From DATLFA01 sp035525225 (lineage in GTDB: Bacteria > Actinomycetota > Acidimicrobiia > Acidimicrobiales > WLNW01), in NCBI GenBank assembly GCA_035525225.1, contig DATLFA010000010.1, positions 124,001 to 188,000 on the forward strand: a stretch of DNA of 64,000 nucleotides. The letters run 5' to 3'. The position numbers were made by a program, and so were the translations under genes. This document shows positions 63,031 through 64,000 of the stretch, piece by piece. The notes beneath the pieces are model-generated. The model searched no databases. It had not been told where the DNA came from and saw only the letters and a program-made list of their open reading frames with translations. Every line of letters starts with the position of its first letter. Positions within the stretch are counted from its first letter, which is position 1.

Positions 63031-64000
63031 ATGCGGGAGCCGACGAACGACGTCGAAGTCGAGCGCGATGTGAAGGTGCCGGCGGCTGACGGCACAGTGC
63101 TGTTGACCGATATCTACCATCCGGTCGGCGTCACCGACGCGCCGACGCTGCTCGAGCGCACGCCATACGGCCGCCTCGGAGTGGCCACAGGGACAGGTCA
63201 GGAGTTCGCGGCGCGCGGGTACCGCTACGTGCTGCAGGCGTGCCGCGGCACCGACGGCTCGGGAGGGTCGCACAGCTATTTCGCCGAAGCGCCCGATGGT
63301 CGCGCCACCGCGGACTGGATTGCCGAACAACCGTGGTTCGACGGACGGCTCGGATCGTACGGCGCGAGCTACATGGGCTTCACACAATGGGCGCTCGGGT
63401 CGACGAAGCCACCACATCTCAAAGCGATGGCGATCGCACTCTCGACGTCGGTCCGCACGTACTCGTGGTACCCCGGCGGCTCACTCGCGCTCGAAGTCAT
63501 CATCCCGTGGGACCTCGGTGCCGTGCGATTCAACAAGCCGGCGTCGGCCGCGACGCTCACCGAGATCTCGCCCGAGTCCATCGCGCGGTACATGGCGGAG
63601 CTGCGCGCCGCGTTCGACCATCTGCCGTTAGGTGACGTGATCCGCCACATGACCGGCGAGGACCTCGGCCTCTTCAATGAACAACTCGATCATGCGGGTG
63701 TCGACGACGCGTTCTGGGCGCCGGTCAACTTTCGCAAGTTCTTGTCCGATTGGACCGTGCCCACGCTCCTCGTCGACGGATGGCACGACTATCCCTTGCC
63801 GGGCGTCTGCGACGACTACTGCGCGTTACGCGATGCCGGCACACCCGTACGGCTTCGCATCGGCGCCGGCGGACATATCGGCGGGGGAGGCGAAGGCGGC
63901 ATGACCGACGCGCCGCTCGAATGGTTCGACACCTATCTGCTCGAACAGCCTGACCTCGTGAAGGCGCGACAGCGGCAACGCCCGGTGACCGTGCACGTTC
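63031..64000 (+). CDS. CocE/NonD-family hydrolase (partial, runs off the window)
   Basis: The first 323 residues of an S15/X-Pro dipeptidyl-peptidase-like alpha/beta hydrolase. It starts with 'VEVERDVKVPAADGTVLLTDIYHP' and 'ERTPYGRLG', then 'QACRGTDGSGGSHSYFAEAPDGRATADWIAEQPW'. The nucleophile elbow is 'GSYGASYMGFTQWAL' (Ser about 114), with 'VPTLLVDGWHDYPLPGVCDDYCALRDAG' (acid region) and 'LRIGAGGHIGG' (His). Family members are acyl-ester, cocaine or beta-lactam ester hydrolases and peptidases. ATG 63031 has GGGGAGG six bases upstream. The C-terminal jelly-roll domain lies beyond the window. Confidence 0.9.
   Translation, partial: MREPTNDVEVERDVKVPAADGTVLLTDIYHPVGVTDAPTLLERTPYGRLGVATGTGQEFAARGYRYVLQACRGTDGSGGSHSYFAEAPDGRATADWIAEQPWFDGRLGSYGASYMGFTQWALGSTKPPHLKAMAIALSTSVRTYSWYPGGSLALEVIIPWDLGAVRFNKPASAATLTEISPESIARYMAELRAAFDHLPLGDVIRHMTGEDLGLFNEQLDHAGVDDAFWAPVNFRKFLSDWTVPTLLVDGWHDYPLPGVCDDYCALRDAGTPVRLRIGAGGHIGGGGEGGMTDAPLEWFDTYLLEQPDLVKARQRQRPVTVHV

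Noticed and set aside
59754..63417. Very long minus-strand open frames continuing past gene starts (for example 61375-63417, 55987-59526, 18608-21379)
   Set aside because: The extensions upstream of the chosen starts overlap other genes and have low-complexity Arg-rich shadow composition; starts were set by ribosome sites and domain limits.
1..64000. CRISPR array, tRNA, rRNA or prophage
   Set aside because: No regularly spaced direct repeats with spacers, no tRNA-like cloverleaf or rRNA stretch and no phage structural or integrase genes were recognised; the only tandem repeats are the short ones listed.

Overview
The window is GC-rich with densely packed genes, and the gene families point to an actinobacterium. 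Markers are a C-terminal sunset domain, a DUF3040 membrane protein, a DUF222/HNH gene, an F420-type LLM oxidoreductase, an HspR-like MerR regulator and an IclR regulator facing leuCD. The mix of (R)-citramalate synthase with many SDRs, amidohydrolases, CaiB transferases and thiolase/DUF35 pairs fits the class Acidimicrobiia. That placement is an inference from gene content, not from a marker-gene tree. No rRNA, tRNA or CRISPR array was recognised.

Positions 1-14440 are a biosynthetic region. It holds the end of an S9 peptidase gene, serA, then leuA, leuC-leuD, an IclR regulator (NdgR/LtbR type) and leuB-ilvE-cimA, with greA and an alpha/beta hydrolase between. These genes cover the leucine-specific steps, the branched-chain transamination and the citramalate route to 2-ketobutyrate for isoleucine. 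Three control devices are visible. Two are attenuators with leaderless leader peptides: MHQVTRLSSLLLT before leuA and MHCPSASARPLIVIIR before leuB-ilvE-cimA. The third is a compact divergent promoter/operator between leuC and the regulator.

Positions 14426-23958 carry a polytopic membrane protein, a small conserved gene overlapping gltX, a DUF218 protein, and an acyl-CoA synthetase/carotenoid oxygenase pair divergent from an alcohol dehydrogenase/LLM pair. Positions 24027-28946 are a zone of decay. They contain a frameshifted DUF222-HNH gene, an intact IS1182-family element with clean ends and a TTAG duplication that preserves the stop codon of a lipoprotein gene, and an enolase-superfamily relic that has lost three internal segments.

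Positions 28969-53426 are a mosaic of short catabolic operons and housekeeping genes. They include an ACAD-APH kinase-SDR module like the bacterial 4-hydroxyacyl-CoA (levulinate) pathway, and a MerR-STAS pair behind a near-consensus promoter. They also include a TauD/ADH pair, a GH3 lipoprotein with an amidohydrolase and a ferredoxin-MBL fusion, LigD (PE-POL), a BrkB-like protein and a SpoIIE-type phosphatase. Two alpha/beta hydrolases here lack the nucleophilic serine.

Positions 53454-62448, all on the minus strand, form a CoA-dependent catabolic cluster. It comprises an SDR, two DUF35/SCP2-thiolase pairs, a fused tandem CaiB/BaiF protein and two amidohydrolases. The window ends with a small helical protein and a CocE/NonD hydrolase gene that runs off the edge; its promoter lies inside a long palindrome.
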